63,884 nucleotides of DNA. It comes from Flavobacterium jejuense (lineage in GTDB: Bacteria > Bacteroidota > Bacteroidia > Flavobacteriales > Flavobacteriaceae). Below are positions 26,286 to 35,440 of the stretch, in pieces (within the stretch, counting starts at the first letter, position 1; every line of letters begins with the position of its first letter). A program made the position numbers and the translations under genes. Below the pieces are notes generated by a model. It did not search any database and was not told where the DNA came from. It saw only the letters and a list, made by a program, of their open reading frames with translations. The stretch is from contig NZ_VEVQ02000021.1 of the NCBI RefSeq assembly GCF_006491595.2, positions 1-63,884 on the forward strand. The letters are read 5' to 3'.

Positions 26286-26879
26286 TTATTTTCCAAAATC
26301 AAATTCTACATCAACTGGTTTTTCAGCTCCAGCAACAGCATCAAAATAAGCTTTTTCTTTATAATCAGATAAAACTAGACTTCTTGGCATTTTTAATACA
26401 TAGTTGTTGTAAACTTCAACAGATTCATTAAATCGAGTTCTAGCGGTTAGAATTTGATTTTCTGTACTAGCTAATTCGTCTTGTAATTTTAAGAAATTTT
26501 GATTGGCTTTTAAATCAGGATATCTTTCTACAGTAACCAATAATCTTGATAATGCAGAACTTACACCACTTTGAGCCTGATTAAATGCTGCCAATTGTTC
26601 AGGAGTAATATTAGTTGGGTCAATAGTAACAGAAGTTGCTTTTGCTCTAGCATTAACTACTGCTTCTAACGTAGATTTTTCAAAATCAGCAGCACCTTTA
26701 ACTGTTTTAACTAAGTTACCAATTAAATCATTTCTTCTTTGATAAGAGGTTTCTACATTTCCCCATGATTTCTTTACATTTTCATTAACAGTAACAGCAC
26801 CGTTTTTTACACTGATATACCAAAATATACCTATTAAAACTAGGCCTCCAATAATTATCCACGGTAAGAATTTTTTCAT
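26286..26879 (-). CDS. LemA family protein
   Basis: 197 aa with an N-terminal transmembrane helix (residues ~5-23) and a LemA helical domain: NVKKSWGNVETSYQRRNDLIGNLVKTVKG...RYPDLKANQNFLKLQDELASTENQI. The family is membrane-anchored with most of the chain on one side; the molecular role is unknown. First of the lemA-TPM-TPM set, 11 bp after the MerR-type regulator gene, which may be part of the same transcript. Confidence 0.92.
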   Translation of the reverse strand: MKKFLPWIIIGGLVLIGIFWYISVKNGAVTVNENVKKSWGNVETSYQRRNDLIGNLVKTVKGAADFEKSTLEAVVNARAKATSVTIDPTNITPEQLAAFNQAQSGVSSALSRLLVTVERYPDLKANQNFLKLQDELASTENQILTARTRFNESVEVYNNYVLKMPRSLVLSDYKEKAYFDAVAGAEKPVDVEFDFGK

Positions 26880-26890
26880 AATTTTAGTTT

Positions 26891-27223
26891 TTAAAGTTGA
26901 TTTTTAATATTTAATAATTGCGTTTTTACGTTTTCTAATTTTCTAATAATGTCAAACTTGTCTAATGTCTTCTTTTGATTTTCTTTCAAATGTGTTTTAG
27001 CTCCTTCTAAAGTAAACCCTCTTTCTTTAACTAGATGAAAAATAAGTTGTAGATTCTTTACATCTTCAGGAGTGAATTTCCGATTTCCTTTGGCATTCTT
27101 CTTGGGTTTTAAAATATCAAATTCTTTTTCCCAAAATCGAATTAAGGAAGCATTGACATCGAAAGCCTTTGCTAGCTCACCAATGTTGTAATATAACTTA
27201 TCTTTTGGTAAATCGATGTACAT
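26891..27223 (-). CDS. MerR-family transcriptional regulator
   Basis: 110 aa. An N-terminal winged helix-turn-helix of the MerR type (KLYYNIGELAKAFDVNASLIRFWEKEFDILKPKKN.KGNRKFTPEDV) is followed by a helical dimerisation tail. No C-terminal effector domain or conserved cysteines are seen, so the inducer is unknown. It lies between an M23 peptidase gene and lemA, all on the minus strand, with short gaps. Confidence 0.88.
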   Translation of the reverse strand: MYIDLPKDKLYYNIGELAKAFDVNASLIRFWEKEFDILKPKKNAKGNRKFTPEDVKNLQLIFHLVKERGFTLEGAKTHLKENQKKTLDKFDIIRKLENVKTQLLNIKNQL

Positions 27224-27305
27224 ACTTGTTTTAATTCTAAATTAATTTCAAATACTTATTGTATTTAGAAAGCATAACTAAATTGATAACTTACACATTA
27301 TAACA

Positions 27306-28283
27306 TTAATCTAAAGATTGATTCTCCTGGGTAGCTAAATTTGATATAGCAATGTATTCTTCAGCAGAAATACTTCCATAATAAAAATTAATCGGATTTA
27401 CTTTTTCTCCATTTTTAATTACTTCATAATGTAAATGAGGTGCTTCACTACGCCCCGTACTTCCTACATAGCCAATTATGTCACCTCTTTTTACTTTTTG
27501 TCCAGGAGTACAATTGTATTTGCTTAAATGAGCATACAAAGTTACATAGCCATAACCGTGATTTACTTCAATATGATTTCCGTATCCTGAAAGTGAGTTA
27601 TCGGCTTTTAAAACTACTCCATCACCAGTAGCATAAACAGGAGTTCCTGTTGGAGAAGTAAAATCCATTCCGTAATGGAACTTTCTAATCTTTGTAAAAG
27701 GATCACTTCGATATCCAAATCCGGATGCCATACGTTTTAAATCTTCATTTTTAACTGGTTGAATGGCTGGAATTGCAGCTAATAGTTTTTCTTTTTGTTT
27801 AGCCAAAATAATAATTTCATCCAAAGACTTAGATTGTATCACTAATTCTTTTGTCAATTGATCTACTCTTTTAGTTGTATTAACTACCAGTTCTGAATTA
27901 TCAAAACCTTCCAACATTTTATAGCGATTTACACCTCCAAAACCTGCTTTTCTTTCTTCTTCTTTAATTGGAGATGTGTTGAAATAGATTCTGTAAATAT
28001 TATTGTCCCGATCCTCTATAGCTCCTAAAACTTCGTTCATTAGATCCATTTTCTTGTTAAGAAGCTTGTAATTTAGCTTCATAGACTCTAATTCACTAGT
28101 TAATAATTTGTCTTTAGGTGTTTCAAAATAAGGCGTATTTATTAATAGTATAAGACATAAAAAACCAAATAAAGCGGAAGCTAACAAGAATAGAAATGCA
28201 TATCCAAATTTTTTACGACGTTGCGGTTTTATCCTTTTATATGCTAAATTTTCAGAATCGTAATAATATTTTACTTTAGACAT
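27306..28283 (-). CDS. M23-family peptidoglycan endopeptidase
   Basis: 325 aa. A single transmembrane helix at ~27-49 is followed by a coiled-coil stretch (~55-170) and a LytM/M23 zinc metallopeptidase domain (~185-310). Zinc ligands are visible in FHYGMDF (HxxxD) and HLHYEV (HxH). The type II topology puts the peptidase in the periplasm, where it would cut peptide cross-links during cell elongation or division. It is divergent from alaS across about 210 bp. Confidence 0.92.
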   Translation of the reverse strand: MSKVKYYYDSENLAYKRIKPQRRKKFGYAFLFLLASALFGFLCLILLINTPYFETPKDKLLTSELESMKLNYKLLNKKMDLMNEVLGAIEDRDNNIYRIYFNTSPIKEEERKAGFGGVNRYKMLEGFDNSELVVNTTKRVDQLTKELVIQSKSLDEIIILAKQKEKLLAAIPAIQPVKNEDLKRMASGFGYRSDPFTKIRKFHYGMDFTSPTGTPVYATGDGVVLKADNSLSGYGNHIEVNHGYGYVTLYAHLSKYNCTPGQKVKRGDIIGYVGSTGRSEAPHLHYEVIKNGEKVNPINFYYGSISAEEYIAISNLATQENQSLD

Positions 28284-28296
28284 GTTTTAAAATTAC

Positions 28297-28304
28297 TATT
28301 TTTG
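28297..28304 (+). promoter_or_regulatory. TAnnTTTG box, probable alaS promoter
   Basis: TATTTTTG followed by CA matches the -7 consensus. It would give alaS a ~180-nt leader with no recognisable riboswitch. Confidence 0.4.
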
Positions 28305-28492
28305 CACCAAATTAATAGGTGTATACATTAGTTATACGAACAAAATTAAAAAATGTTTCATTCTAATCTGTTTTTTATAACGAAACTTTTTGATTTTTTA
28401 TATAATAAGGTTTAAAATAGAATACATCTATTTGATTTTTAATGACAAAGGCAAAACAGAAGTAATGCCTAAAAACAATTAAAATATTTTTA

Positions 28493-31129
28493 ATGAAATC
28501 ACAAGACATTCGCAAAGCGTATTTACAATTCTTTGAAAGTAAAGGACATTTAATTGTTCCTTCAGCACCTATTGTGTTAAAAGACGATCCAACCTTGATG
28601 TTTAATAACTCAGGTATGGCTCAATTCAAAGAATATTTTTTAGGAAATGGAACCCCTAAAAGTAATCGTATAGCCGACACTCAAAAATGTCTTCGTGTTT
28701 CAGGAAAACATAATGATTTAGAAGATGTAGGTTTTGATACCTATCACCATACCATGTTTGAAATGCTTGGAAACTGGTCTTTTGGAGATTATTTCAAAAA
28801 AGAAGCGTTGCCTTGGGCTTGGGAATTTCTAACAGAAGTCTTAAAATTAGATAAAGACCGTTTGTATGTATCCGTTTTTGAAGGAAATGAAGCTGAAAAT
28901 GTACCTTTCGATCAAGAAGCATTTGATATTTGGAAACAATTTGTACCAGAAGACCGAATTATTTTGGGGAACAAAAAAGATAATTTTTGGGAAATGGGTG
29001 ACCAAGGACCTTGCGGACCTTGTTCTGAAATTCATATTGATTTGCGAACTGAGGAAGAAAGAAAAGCAGTTTCAGGGCGTGATTTAGTAAATGCAGATCA
29101 TCCTCAAGTAGTGGAAATTTGGAACAATGTCTTTATGGAATTCAATCGTAAAGCAGATGGTTCTTTAGAAAAATTACCAGCACAACACGTAGATACTGGA
29201 ATGGGATTTGAACGTTTGTGTATGGCCATGCAAGGCGTGACTTCTAATTATGATACCGATGTTTTTACACCACTTATTGAAAAAGTAGAACAAATTACAG
29301 GATTAAAATACACTTCAAACGAAGTTAAAAATATATCAGAGGAACAAAATAAAACCAATATTGCGATTCGTGTAATTGTTGATCACGTAAGAGCTGTCGC
29401 TTTTGCTATTGCTGACGGACAGTTGCCTTCCAATACAGGTGCAGGTTATGTAATTCGTAGGATTTTACGTCGTGCTATTCGTTATGGATTTACTTTTTTG
29501 GATACCAAAGAACCATTTATCTATGAATTAGTAGCTATTTTGGCAAATCAAATGGGCGAGTTTTTCCCTGAAATTAAGAAACAACAAGTTTTAGTTACTA
29601 ATGTAATTCGTGAAGAAGAAGCTTCTTTTTTACGAACTTTAGAACAAGGATTACAATTATTAGATACTGTTATTGCTGAAACAAATGGAAAGGAAGTTTT
29701 AGGTGCAAAAGCATTTGAATTATATGATACTTTTGGTTTTCCAAAGGACTTAACCGCTTTAATTTTAAAAGAAAAAGGGTATTCTTTAGACGAAAAAGGA
29801 TTTGAAGTTGAATTACAAAAGCAAAAAGCACGTTCAAGAGCCGCATCAGAAGTGTCAACTGAAGATTGGTCGGTTTTAATTCCTGGAAATGTAGAAACAT
29901 TTGTTGGTTATGACCAAACTGAAAATGAAGTTAAAATCACGCGTATTCGTAAAGTAGATTCTAAAAAAGATGGCGTTTTGTACCAAATTGTTTTAGATAA
30001 CACTCCCTTTTATCCAGAAGGAGGAGGACAAGTAGGTGATAGAGGAACTTTAGTTTCTGCAAATGAGAAGATTGAAATTATAGACACTAAAAAAGAGAAT
30101 AATTTAATATTGCACATTACAAAGCAGTTGCCAGAGAACTTGGAAGCTAGTTTTGTAGCCAAAGTAAATACAGATTTAAGAACTTCATCATCAAAAAATC
30201 ACTCAGCTACGCATTTGATGCATTTGGCTTTGCGTACTGTTTTAGGAACACATGTAGAGCAAAAAGGATCATTGGTGAATCCAAATTATTTACGATTTGA
30301 CTTCTCTCATTTTGCGAAAGTAACAGAGGAAGAATTGAAACAAGTAGAAGATTTTGTAAACCAAAGAATTCAAGAACAATTGCCACTAATTGAAAGAAGA
30401 AGTATTCCTATCCAGCAAGCTTTAGACGAAGGAGCAATGGCTTTGTTTGGAGAAAAATATGGAGATAACGTTCGTGCCATAAAATTTGGTGATTCTATGG
30501 AGTTGTGTGGAGGAATTCACGTGTCAAACACAGCAGATATTTGGCATTTTAAAATCATTTCTGAAGGTGCTGTTGCTGCTGGAATTCGACGTATAGAAGC
30601 AATAACTGGTGATGCTGTGAAAGATTTCTTTGCGAATCAAGAAAGCACTTTAGTAGAAATTAAGGAAACGCTAAAAAATCCACAAGATGTTTTAAAGGCT
30701 GTAGGTTCTTTACAAGAAGAAAATGCGAAATTGAAAAAACAAGTAGAACAATTATTAAAAGATAAAGCAAAAGGATTAAAAGGCGAATTGGTAGCTCAAA
30801 TTGAAGAAGTAAATGGAGTGAAGTTTTTAGCAACCCAAGTGGATTTAGATGCCAATGGAGCAAAAGATTTGGCTTACGAATTAGGGAATAATGAAACTAA
30901 TTTGTTCTTAGTTTTAGCCACTGCAGCTGATGAAAAGCCTATGTTAACGTGCTATATTTCCAAAGAATTAGTAGCTAACAAAGGATTAAATGCAGGACAA
31001 GTGGTTCGTGAATTAGGAAAATACATTCAAGGTGGAGGAGGAGGACAACCGTTCTTCGCAACTGCTGGTGGAAAAAATGTAAATGGAATTAAAGAGGCTT
31101 TGGAGAAATCAGTTGATTTTGTGAAGTAA
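28493..31129 (+). CDS. alaS: Alanyl-tRNA synthetase
   Basis: 878 aa, full length. The N-terminal class II catalytic core (RKAYLQFFESKGH..P..LMFNNSGMAQFKE) is followed by the editing domain with its zinc-binding histidines and cysteine (KNHSATHLMHLAL and CGGIHVSNT) and a C-terminal DHHA1 domain ending GGGGGQPFFATAGG. It charges tRNA-Ala and hydrolyses mischarged Ser/Gly. It is followed 13 bp later by a small secreted coiled-coil protein. Confidence 0.97.
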   Translation: MKSQDIRKAYLQFFESKGHLIVPSAPIVLKDDPTLMFNNSGMAQFKEYFLGNGTPKSNRIADTQKCLRVSGKHNDLEDVGFDTYHHTMFEMLGNWSFGDYFKKEALPWAWEFLTEVLKLDKDRLYVSVFEGNEAENVPFDQEAFDIWKQFVPEDRIILGNKKDNFWEMGDQGPCGPCSEIHIDLRTEEERKAVSGRDLVNADHPQVVEIWNNVFMEFNRKADGSLEKLPAQHVDTGMGFERLCMAMQGVTSNYDTDVFTPLIEKVEQITGLKYTSNEVKNISEEQNKTNIAIRVIVDHVRAVAFAIADGQLPSNTGAGYVIRRILRRAIRYGFTFLDTKEPFIYELVAILANQMGEFFPEIKKQQVLVTNVIREEEASFLRTLEQGLQLLDTVIAETNGKEVLGAKAFELYDTFGFPKDLTALILKEKGYSLDEKGFEVELQKQKARSRAASEVSTEDWSVLIPGNVETFVGYDQTENEVKITRIRKVDSKKDGVLYQIVLDNTPFYPEGGGQVGDRGTLVSANEKIEIIDTKKENNLILHITKQLPENLEASFVAKVNTDLRTSSSKNHSATHLMHLALRTVLGTHVEQKGSLVNPNYLRFDFSHFAKVTEEELKQVEDFVNQRIQEQLPLIERRSIPIQQALDEGAMALFGEKYGDNVRAIKFGDSMELCGGIHVSNTADIWHFKIISEGAVAAGIRRIEAITGDAVKDFFANQESTLVEIKETLKNPQDVLKAVGSLQEENAKLKKQVEQLLKDKAKGLKGELVAQIEEVNGVKFLATQVDLDANGAKDLAYELGNNETNLFLVLATAADEKPMLTCYISKELVANKGLNAGQVVRELGKYIQGGGGGQPFFATAGGKNVNGIKEALEKSVDFVK

Positions 31130-31142
31130 TAAAAAGTAATTT

Positions 31143-31637
31143 ATGAAATTTATTTTAGCCCTATTATTAGTATTGCCTTTTTTAGGAAATGCACAACGTT
31201 TCCCATCACCACCTTCTACTAGTCAGATTAATAATCAGATGATGAGTCAACAAAATCAAATGATGCAACAGCAACAAATGATGCGCATGATGCAAAACAA
31301 AGTGGTAACAAATGAAGAGAAATTGGAAAAAGAAGAAACTAAAGTTTTTAATGCTAAAATTAAAAAAGAAAAATTATCGCAACAATTAGAAGAACAAAAT
31401 AATCAGTTACTAATTCTTGAGAGTGAAAATAATTTATCTGAAATTGATAAGGTTAAAAAGAAAGAGAAGCTAAATAAGGAATTAGATAAAATAAATAATA
31501 AGATTGATAAAGTCACTCAAAAAATAACAGTTTCTTCAAAAAAAATAGTAGCATTAAAAAAAACGATTCAAGAAACAAAAAAAGAACTTGAAGCAAAAAA
31601 GAAAGAGAAAGAATTGAAGAAAAAGAAAAAGCTATAA
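31143..31637 (+). CDS. Secreted coiled-coil protein
   Basis: 164 aa. The signal peptide is 1-17 (..FLGNAQ). A Met/Gln-rich stretch (~30-52) follows, then one long charged coiled coil (~55-164) ending in a Lys-rich tail. No family is recognised. The 13-bp gap suggests co-transcription with alaS, with a strong terminator after it. It is probably periplasmic. Confidence 0.65.
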   Translation: MKFILALLLVLPFLGNAQRFPSPPSTSQINNQMMSQQNQMMQQQQMMRMMQNKVVTNEEKLEKEETKVFNAKIKKEKLSQQLEEQNNQLLILESENNLSEIDKVKKKEKLNKELDKINNKIDKVTQKITVSSKKIVALKKTIQETKKELEAKKKEKELKKKKKL

Positions 31638-31658
31638 TGAAAAATTTATTTTTATAGT

Positions 31659-31690
31659 AAAACCTCTTAATTAAGTAATTAAGAGGTTTT
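31659..31690. terminator. Bidirectional terminator
   Basis: AAAACCTCTTAATT and AATTAAGAGGTTTT form a perfect 14-bp stem with a 4-nt loop. It ends the alaS operon and the convergent ridA. Confidence 0.85.
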
Positions 31691-32066
31691 TTAAATTTCC
31701 ACAACAGCAATCGCTTCAATTTCAATGAGCCATTCTTTTTTACCTAAGGCTTGAATGCCTACTAAAGTACTTGCTGGATAGTTATCTTTACCTAAAAAAT
31801 CTTTTCGAACTTTTCTAAAAATTGGTAAGTCTATTTCTGGAGTGAAATTTACAATGTAGGTGTTCATTTTTACTACATCTTTAAAAGAAGCATTACCGTT
31901 TTTTAATTCGTGTTCTAAATTTTTAAATGTAGCGATAGTTTGTTCTTCTAAATTTTTCCCATCTCCAATTTGAACTGAAATAGCGTTTTTATGTTTCCCG
32001 CTGTAACAACTACTGTTTGTGAAAACCTTCATTTGGATTGAGGTATTCTTTAGAAAATGCAGCCAT
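31691..32066 (-). pseudogene. ridA: RidA-family deaminase, two frameshifts
   Basis: The natural start is ATG at 32066 (MAAFSKEYLNPNEG). That frame stops early. The protein then continues in a second frame as FSQTVVVTAGNIKTL, and after another shift in a third frame as SVQIGDGKNLEEQT, through to PASTLVGIQAL and IEIEAIAV. Adding one T to each of two short T-runs restores a 125-aa RidA with all family blocks. RidA hydrolyses reactive enamine/imine intermediates from amino-acid metabolism. A shorter in-frame product from 32032 would have a nonsense N-terminus. Either a pseudogene or two homopolymer sequencing errors. Confidence 0.8.
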
Positions 32067-32164
32067 TTTTTTAAGTATGTTAAAAATTAAGTAGTTTGTC
32101 AAATTTACTTATCTTAAGTAGTTTTTTTTTATTTTCTTTGCGAATTAACCCAATAAAGTATAAA

Positions 32165-32944
32165 ATGAAAAAAATTCTTACAACCTTGAGCATAATAGCT
32201 TTAGTTTTTACTTCATGTTCAAAAGATGATTCCCCTTCTGAAGAGACTTCTTCTTCAGTTCTAGTTAAAAAAATGATTTTAACATCTACTGATGAAGATG
32301 ATGATAGTTATTACAATTCTACTTATAATTTTTCATATAATGGTAATAAAATTACAACTGTAACACATGATAATGGTCGTGATGAATACACATACAGTAA
32401 TGAGTTGTTAACAAAAATTGAAACGTATGATTTAACTAATGTACTGGTATATGAAGAGATTTTTACTTATAATTCAACTAGTCAATTAGTAGATTACAAA
32501 TTTAGAGATATTTTAGATGATTTTGAAGATGTAAATCTTTATACCTATAATTCGAACGGCACAATTACGGTAAAGAATTTTCATCGTAGTATAGGAAGTA
32601 CTACAGTTCCAACAATAACTTATGATTCGGTTTATTATTTGACAAATGGAGAGATAAGTAAAATTGAAAATTCTAATGGTACTTACATTGGAATACATGA
32701 TGGTAAAAATAGTCCTTTTAAAAATGTTATAGGATTGAATAATGCTATTATTTTAGATGCACATATGGGTGATTATGAGTTTTATGGAGCAAGTAGTAAT
32801 TATGTATCTTTAGCAGTAAATACCAATATTGGGTTATGGGGCACATATACTTATGATTCAAACAACTATCCAGTAACTGCAGAGTTTGTTTTTAAAAATA
32901 GTCCTACTGAAGCAACTGTAAATGCTCAATATTTCTATAATTAA
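32165..32944 (+). CDS. Putative lipoprotein with YD-like repeats
   Basis: 259 aa from M at 32165, the start that gives a lipoprotein signal (MKKILTTLSIIALVFTSCSKDD, lipobox before C19). A longer frame from 32096 lacks a signal. The body is acidic and beta-rich, with recurring YTYNSNG/FTYNSTS units similar to Bacteroidota YD-repeat-like lipoproteins. The CSKDD sequence fits the surface-export consensus of Bacteroidota lipoproteins. No function is known. Confidence 0.75.
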   Translation: MKKILTTLSIIALVFTSCSKDDSPSEETSSSVLVKKMILTSTDEDDDSYYNSTYNFSYNGNKITTVTHDNGRDEYTYSNELLTKIETYDLTNVLVYEEIFTYNSTSQLVDYKFRDILDDFEDVNLYTYNSNGTITVKNFHRSIGSTTVPTITYDSVYYLTNGEISKIENSNGTYIGIHDGKNSPFKNVIGLNNAIILDAHMGDYEFYGASSNYVSLAVNTNIGLWGTYTYDSNNYPVTAEFVFKNSPTEATVNAQYFYN

Positions 32945-32955
32945 GAGAAGAGTAT

Positions 32956-32996
32956 AAAAAAGAAACCCAAAACGATTCGTTTTGGGTTTCTTTTTT
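32956..32996. terminator. Strong hairpin terminator
   Basis: AAAAAAGAAACCCAAAACG and its exact complement form a ~19-bp stem ending in six Ts, just after the lipoprotein gene. Confidence 0.88.
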
Positions 32997-33057
32997 ATTA
33001 TTACTTTTGAAAATAATTGAATCATAGACATATTTTCAAATTGACACATTCCTTTAG

Positions 33058-34008
33058 ATGCAATTCACAACAAAAATTCCCATTTCAAAAAGCAATAACC
33101 CAATAGATTACAATTCTAAAATTTTGTCTTTAGGATCTTGTTTTACCGAAAATATAGGAGCTAAATTCCAGTATTATAAATTCCAAACAACAACCAATCC
33201 TTTTGGAATTATTTTTAATGTTGTTTCTATTGAAAAATTGGTAAACAGAATAGTAAATGGAATTCAATTTACAGAGAAAGATGTTTTTTATCATAATGAT
33301 TTATGGCATTGTTATGAAGTGCATTCCGAACTTTCAAATCCAAATAAAGAAGTTTTTCTTAAGAGATTAAATAGTATTGTAGCATTTTTAAGTCATCAAA
33401 TTCTAGAATCTACACATGTAATTATTACGCTAGGAACTTCTTGGGTTTACAGAAATATTGATTCTGGTGAAATTGTTGCTAATTGTCATAAAGTACCACA
33501 AAAACAGTTTACCAAAGAATTACTTTTGGTGGAAACCATAGAAAAAAGTATCACAAATATTGTTGCATTGGTACACCAAATAAATAAAGGTGTGAAATTT
33601 ATTTTTACTGTTTCACCAGTGAGACATATAAAAGATGGTTTTGTAGAAAACACTATTAGTAAAGCGCATTTAATTAGTGCCATTCATAAAATCATTAATT
33701 ATCAACCATCAACCATTAATTATTTTCCTTCTTACGAAATTTTACTTGACGAACTTCGAGATTACCGATTTTATGCGGAAGATATGTTACATCCTAATCA
33801 AGTGGCTATCGATTATATTTGGCAACGTTTTAAAGAAAGTGTTATTTTTGAAGAGGTATTTCAAACTATGGATGAAATAGAAGCAATTCAAAAAGCATTA
33901 GCACATCGACCTTTTAATCCTAATTCTGAAAGTCATAAAAAATTTCTTATGAACCTTCATAAAAAAATACAATTACTTCAAGACCAATTCCCCTTTGTTC
34001 AATTTTAA
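33058..34008 (+). CDS. GSCFA domain protein
   Basis: 316 aa, soluble. It has the family-naming motif LGSCF (residues ~29-33), then NPFG, TLGTSWVY, SPVRHIKDG and a late HPNQ. These are the SGNH-hydrolase-like blocks of the GSCFA family, suggesting an esterase or acyl-transfer activity on carbohydrate-like substrates; the substrate is not established. The 3' part has a small in-gene duplication around 33700 (ATCAACC twice). Confidence 0.9.
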   Translation: MQFTTKIPISKSNNPIDYNSKILSLGSCFTENIGAKFQYYKFQTTTNPFGIIFNVVSIEKLVNRIVNGIQFTEKDVFYHNDLWHCYEVHSELSNPNKEVFLKRLNSIVAFLSHQILESTHVIITLGTSWVYRNIDSGEIVANCHKVPQKQFTKELLLVETIEKSITNIVALVHQINKGVKFIFTVSPVRHIKDGFVENTISKAHLISAIHKIINYQPSTINYFPSYEILLDELRDYRFYAEDMLHPNQVAIDYIWQRFKESVIFEEVFQTMDEIEAIQKALAHRPFNPNSESHKKFLMNLHKKIQLLQDQFPFVQF

Positions 34009-34017
34009 ATGAAATAG

Positions 34018-34061
34018 GGCAATTGCCGTATTGATTAACTAGCTAGTTTTCTACAATTTTG
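34018..34061 (+). promoter_or_regulatory. GGCAATTGCC operator and -10 box, site 1
   Basis: The palindrome GGCAATTGCC (34018-34027) is followed by CAATTTTG at 34054-34061, one mismatch from TAnnTTTG. The palindrome centre lies 31.5 bp before the first base of the box, as in the three other copies. It precedes the secreted-protein gene at 34090. Confidence 0.6.
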
Positions 34062-34089
34062 TATTGTTAATCATTATAAACAATACCTT

Positions 34090-35163
34090 ATGAAAACAAA
34101 ATTAACTTCATTTTTACTTTTTGTGGTTCTATTATTTATCCAAAATGTATCAGCACAAGAACTTGGCGAATTTAAACCAAAAGACGATACTTTTGGACTT
34201 GGAAAACTAAATTCAAAATCAAAGAAAATTTATATTTCTAATTTTTCGATTAACTATCAATTGTTTAACGAAAAAGAGAAAACCAAAAAAGGAGGTTCAT
34301 TATTTCGAGACAAAGGGGTTCGAGGAGATGCAACTGCTGAGTTAATGGTAGGTTTAGGAAGTTTGAGTGAAAATGATTTTCAAACCATTACAAATACTTT
34401 ATATCAAGATTTTGTAAGTGATTTAAAAAGTAAAGGATTTGAAATATTAAGTGCAGATGTAGCAGGAAAAACAGATACATATAAAGGATGGACAAAGGCA
34501 AGTGGACCAAAACTTGAAGTTTCAGAAATGCCAGGTATCATTACAGCTTATCCAGAAGATTATACTTTTTATTACAAAGAGCAAACAAAAGCAGGCAAAT
34601 TTTTTGGAAACAAATTTGCAGCAATGGATAAAACACTCCAAACTTTATCAAAAGAAATGGAAGATGCCATTGTTGTTGATGTGGATTTGTATGTGTTCTT
34701 TATGAAAGATTTATATGCTTTTCAAGGAAATGCTGCTAACATTAAAATTAAGACACAGTTGAGTTTAGTGGCGAATGAAGCAGTTTCAGCAAAAAGTAAT
34801 GATAAAGGGATTGCTTTTAGAAAGAAAGTAGAATATGCTACAGGAATTAATAGTATTCAGTTTGTTTGTGGTAAATATGCAATTGGTGGTAGTGCAGAAT
34901 CGGTATACACAGGCACCTTAAAAAAAGATTTAATAATCAATAATGTAATTGATGAAAAAGTAATTCAAAGTTATGCAAAAGGGGCTGTGGATTTTGTAGG
35001 AACTGATACTTATTTTGGAAAATATTATGAAGCCGAAAATAAGTCATCAGCTAAGACAACAATTATCCCTATAGATACTAAAAAATACAATGAAGGAGTT
35101 GTAAAAGCTGGAAAAGAATTTTTGAAATACCATTTAGATGCCTTTTCTAGTGAGTTTAAATAA
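34090..35163 (+). CDS. Exported protein of unknown function
   Basis: 357 aa with signal peptide 1-23 (..NVSAQ). The mature part is mixed alpha/beta without recognised domains. It begins ELGEFKPKDDTFGLGKL and contains KKIYISNFSINYQLF, a beginning reminiscent of proteins that compute a secreted-complex subunit, but I cannot name a family. It is single, with an operator-like palindrome upstream and a perfect hairpin downstream. Membership in the GGCAATTGCC regulon ties it to the envelope locus that follows. Confidence 0.75.
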   Translation: MKTKLTSFLLFVVLLFIQNVSAQELGEFKPKDDTFGLGKLNSKSKKIYISNFSINYQLFNEKEKTKKGGSLFRDKGVRGDATAELMVGLGSLSENDFQTITNTLYQDFVSDLKSKGFEILSADVAGKTDTYKGWTKASGPKLEVSEMPGIITAYPEDYTFYYKEQTKAGKFFGNKFAAMDKTLQTLSKEMEDAIVVDVDLYVFFMKDLYAFQGNAANIKIKTQLSLVANEAVSAKSNDKGIAFRKKVEYATGINSIQFVCGKYAIGGSAESVYTGTLKKDLIINNVIDEKVIQSYAKGAVDFVGTDTYFGKYYEAENKSSAKTTIIPIDTKKYNEGVVKAGKEFLKYHLDAFSSEFK

Positions 35164-35180
35164 TTTGTTTTGTTTGTTAT

Positions 35181-35212
35181 TATAAAATAGGGATGTAAAT
35201 CCCTATTTTATA
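35181..35212 (+). terminator. Hairpin terminator
   Basis: TATAAAATAGGGAT and ATCCCTATTTTATA form a perfect 14-bp stem with a 4-nt loop. The remaining bases up to 35440 are AT-rich and hold no recognised element and no GGCAATTGCC site. Confidence 0.75.
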
Positions 35213-35440
35213 TTTATAATAGCATTTGGTACTTAAAAAAATGAGGATGAAAACTTGCGAATAGTTAACCAATACATAAATAATCATTTTTCATTTTTTT
35301 ACTGACACAACCTTATTTGACTATATAATTTGATATTTTTTAATAGTAATTTATTAATAGTATTTGGTATTACAAATCTGACTTTTTTGTTATTTTTAGA
35401 TAAATTTAAAAGAACAAGTCAACCTTTAAAATAAATTGAT

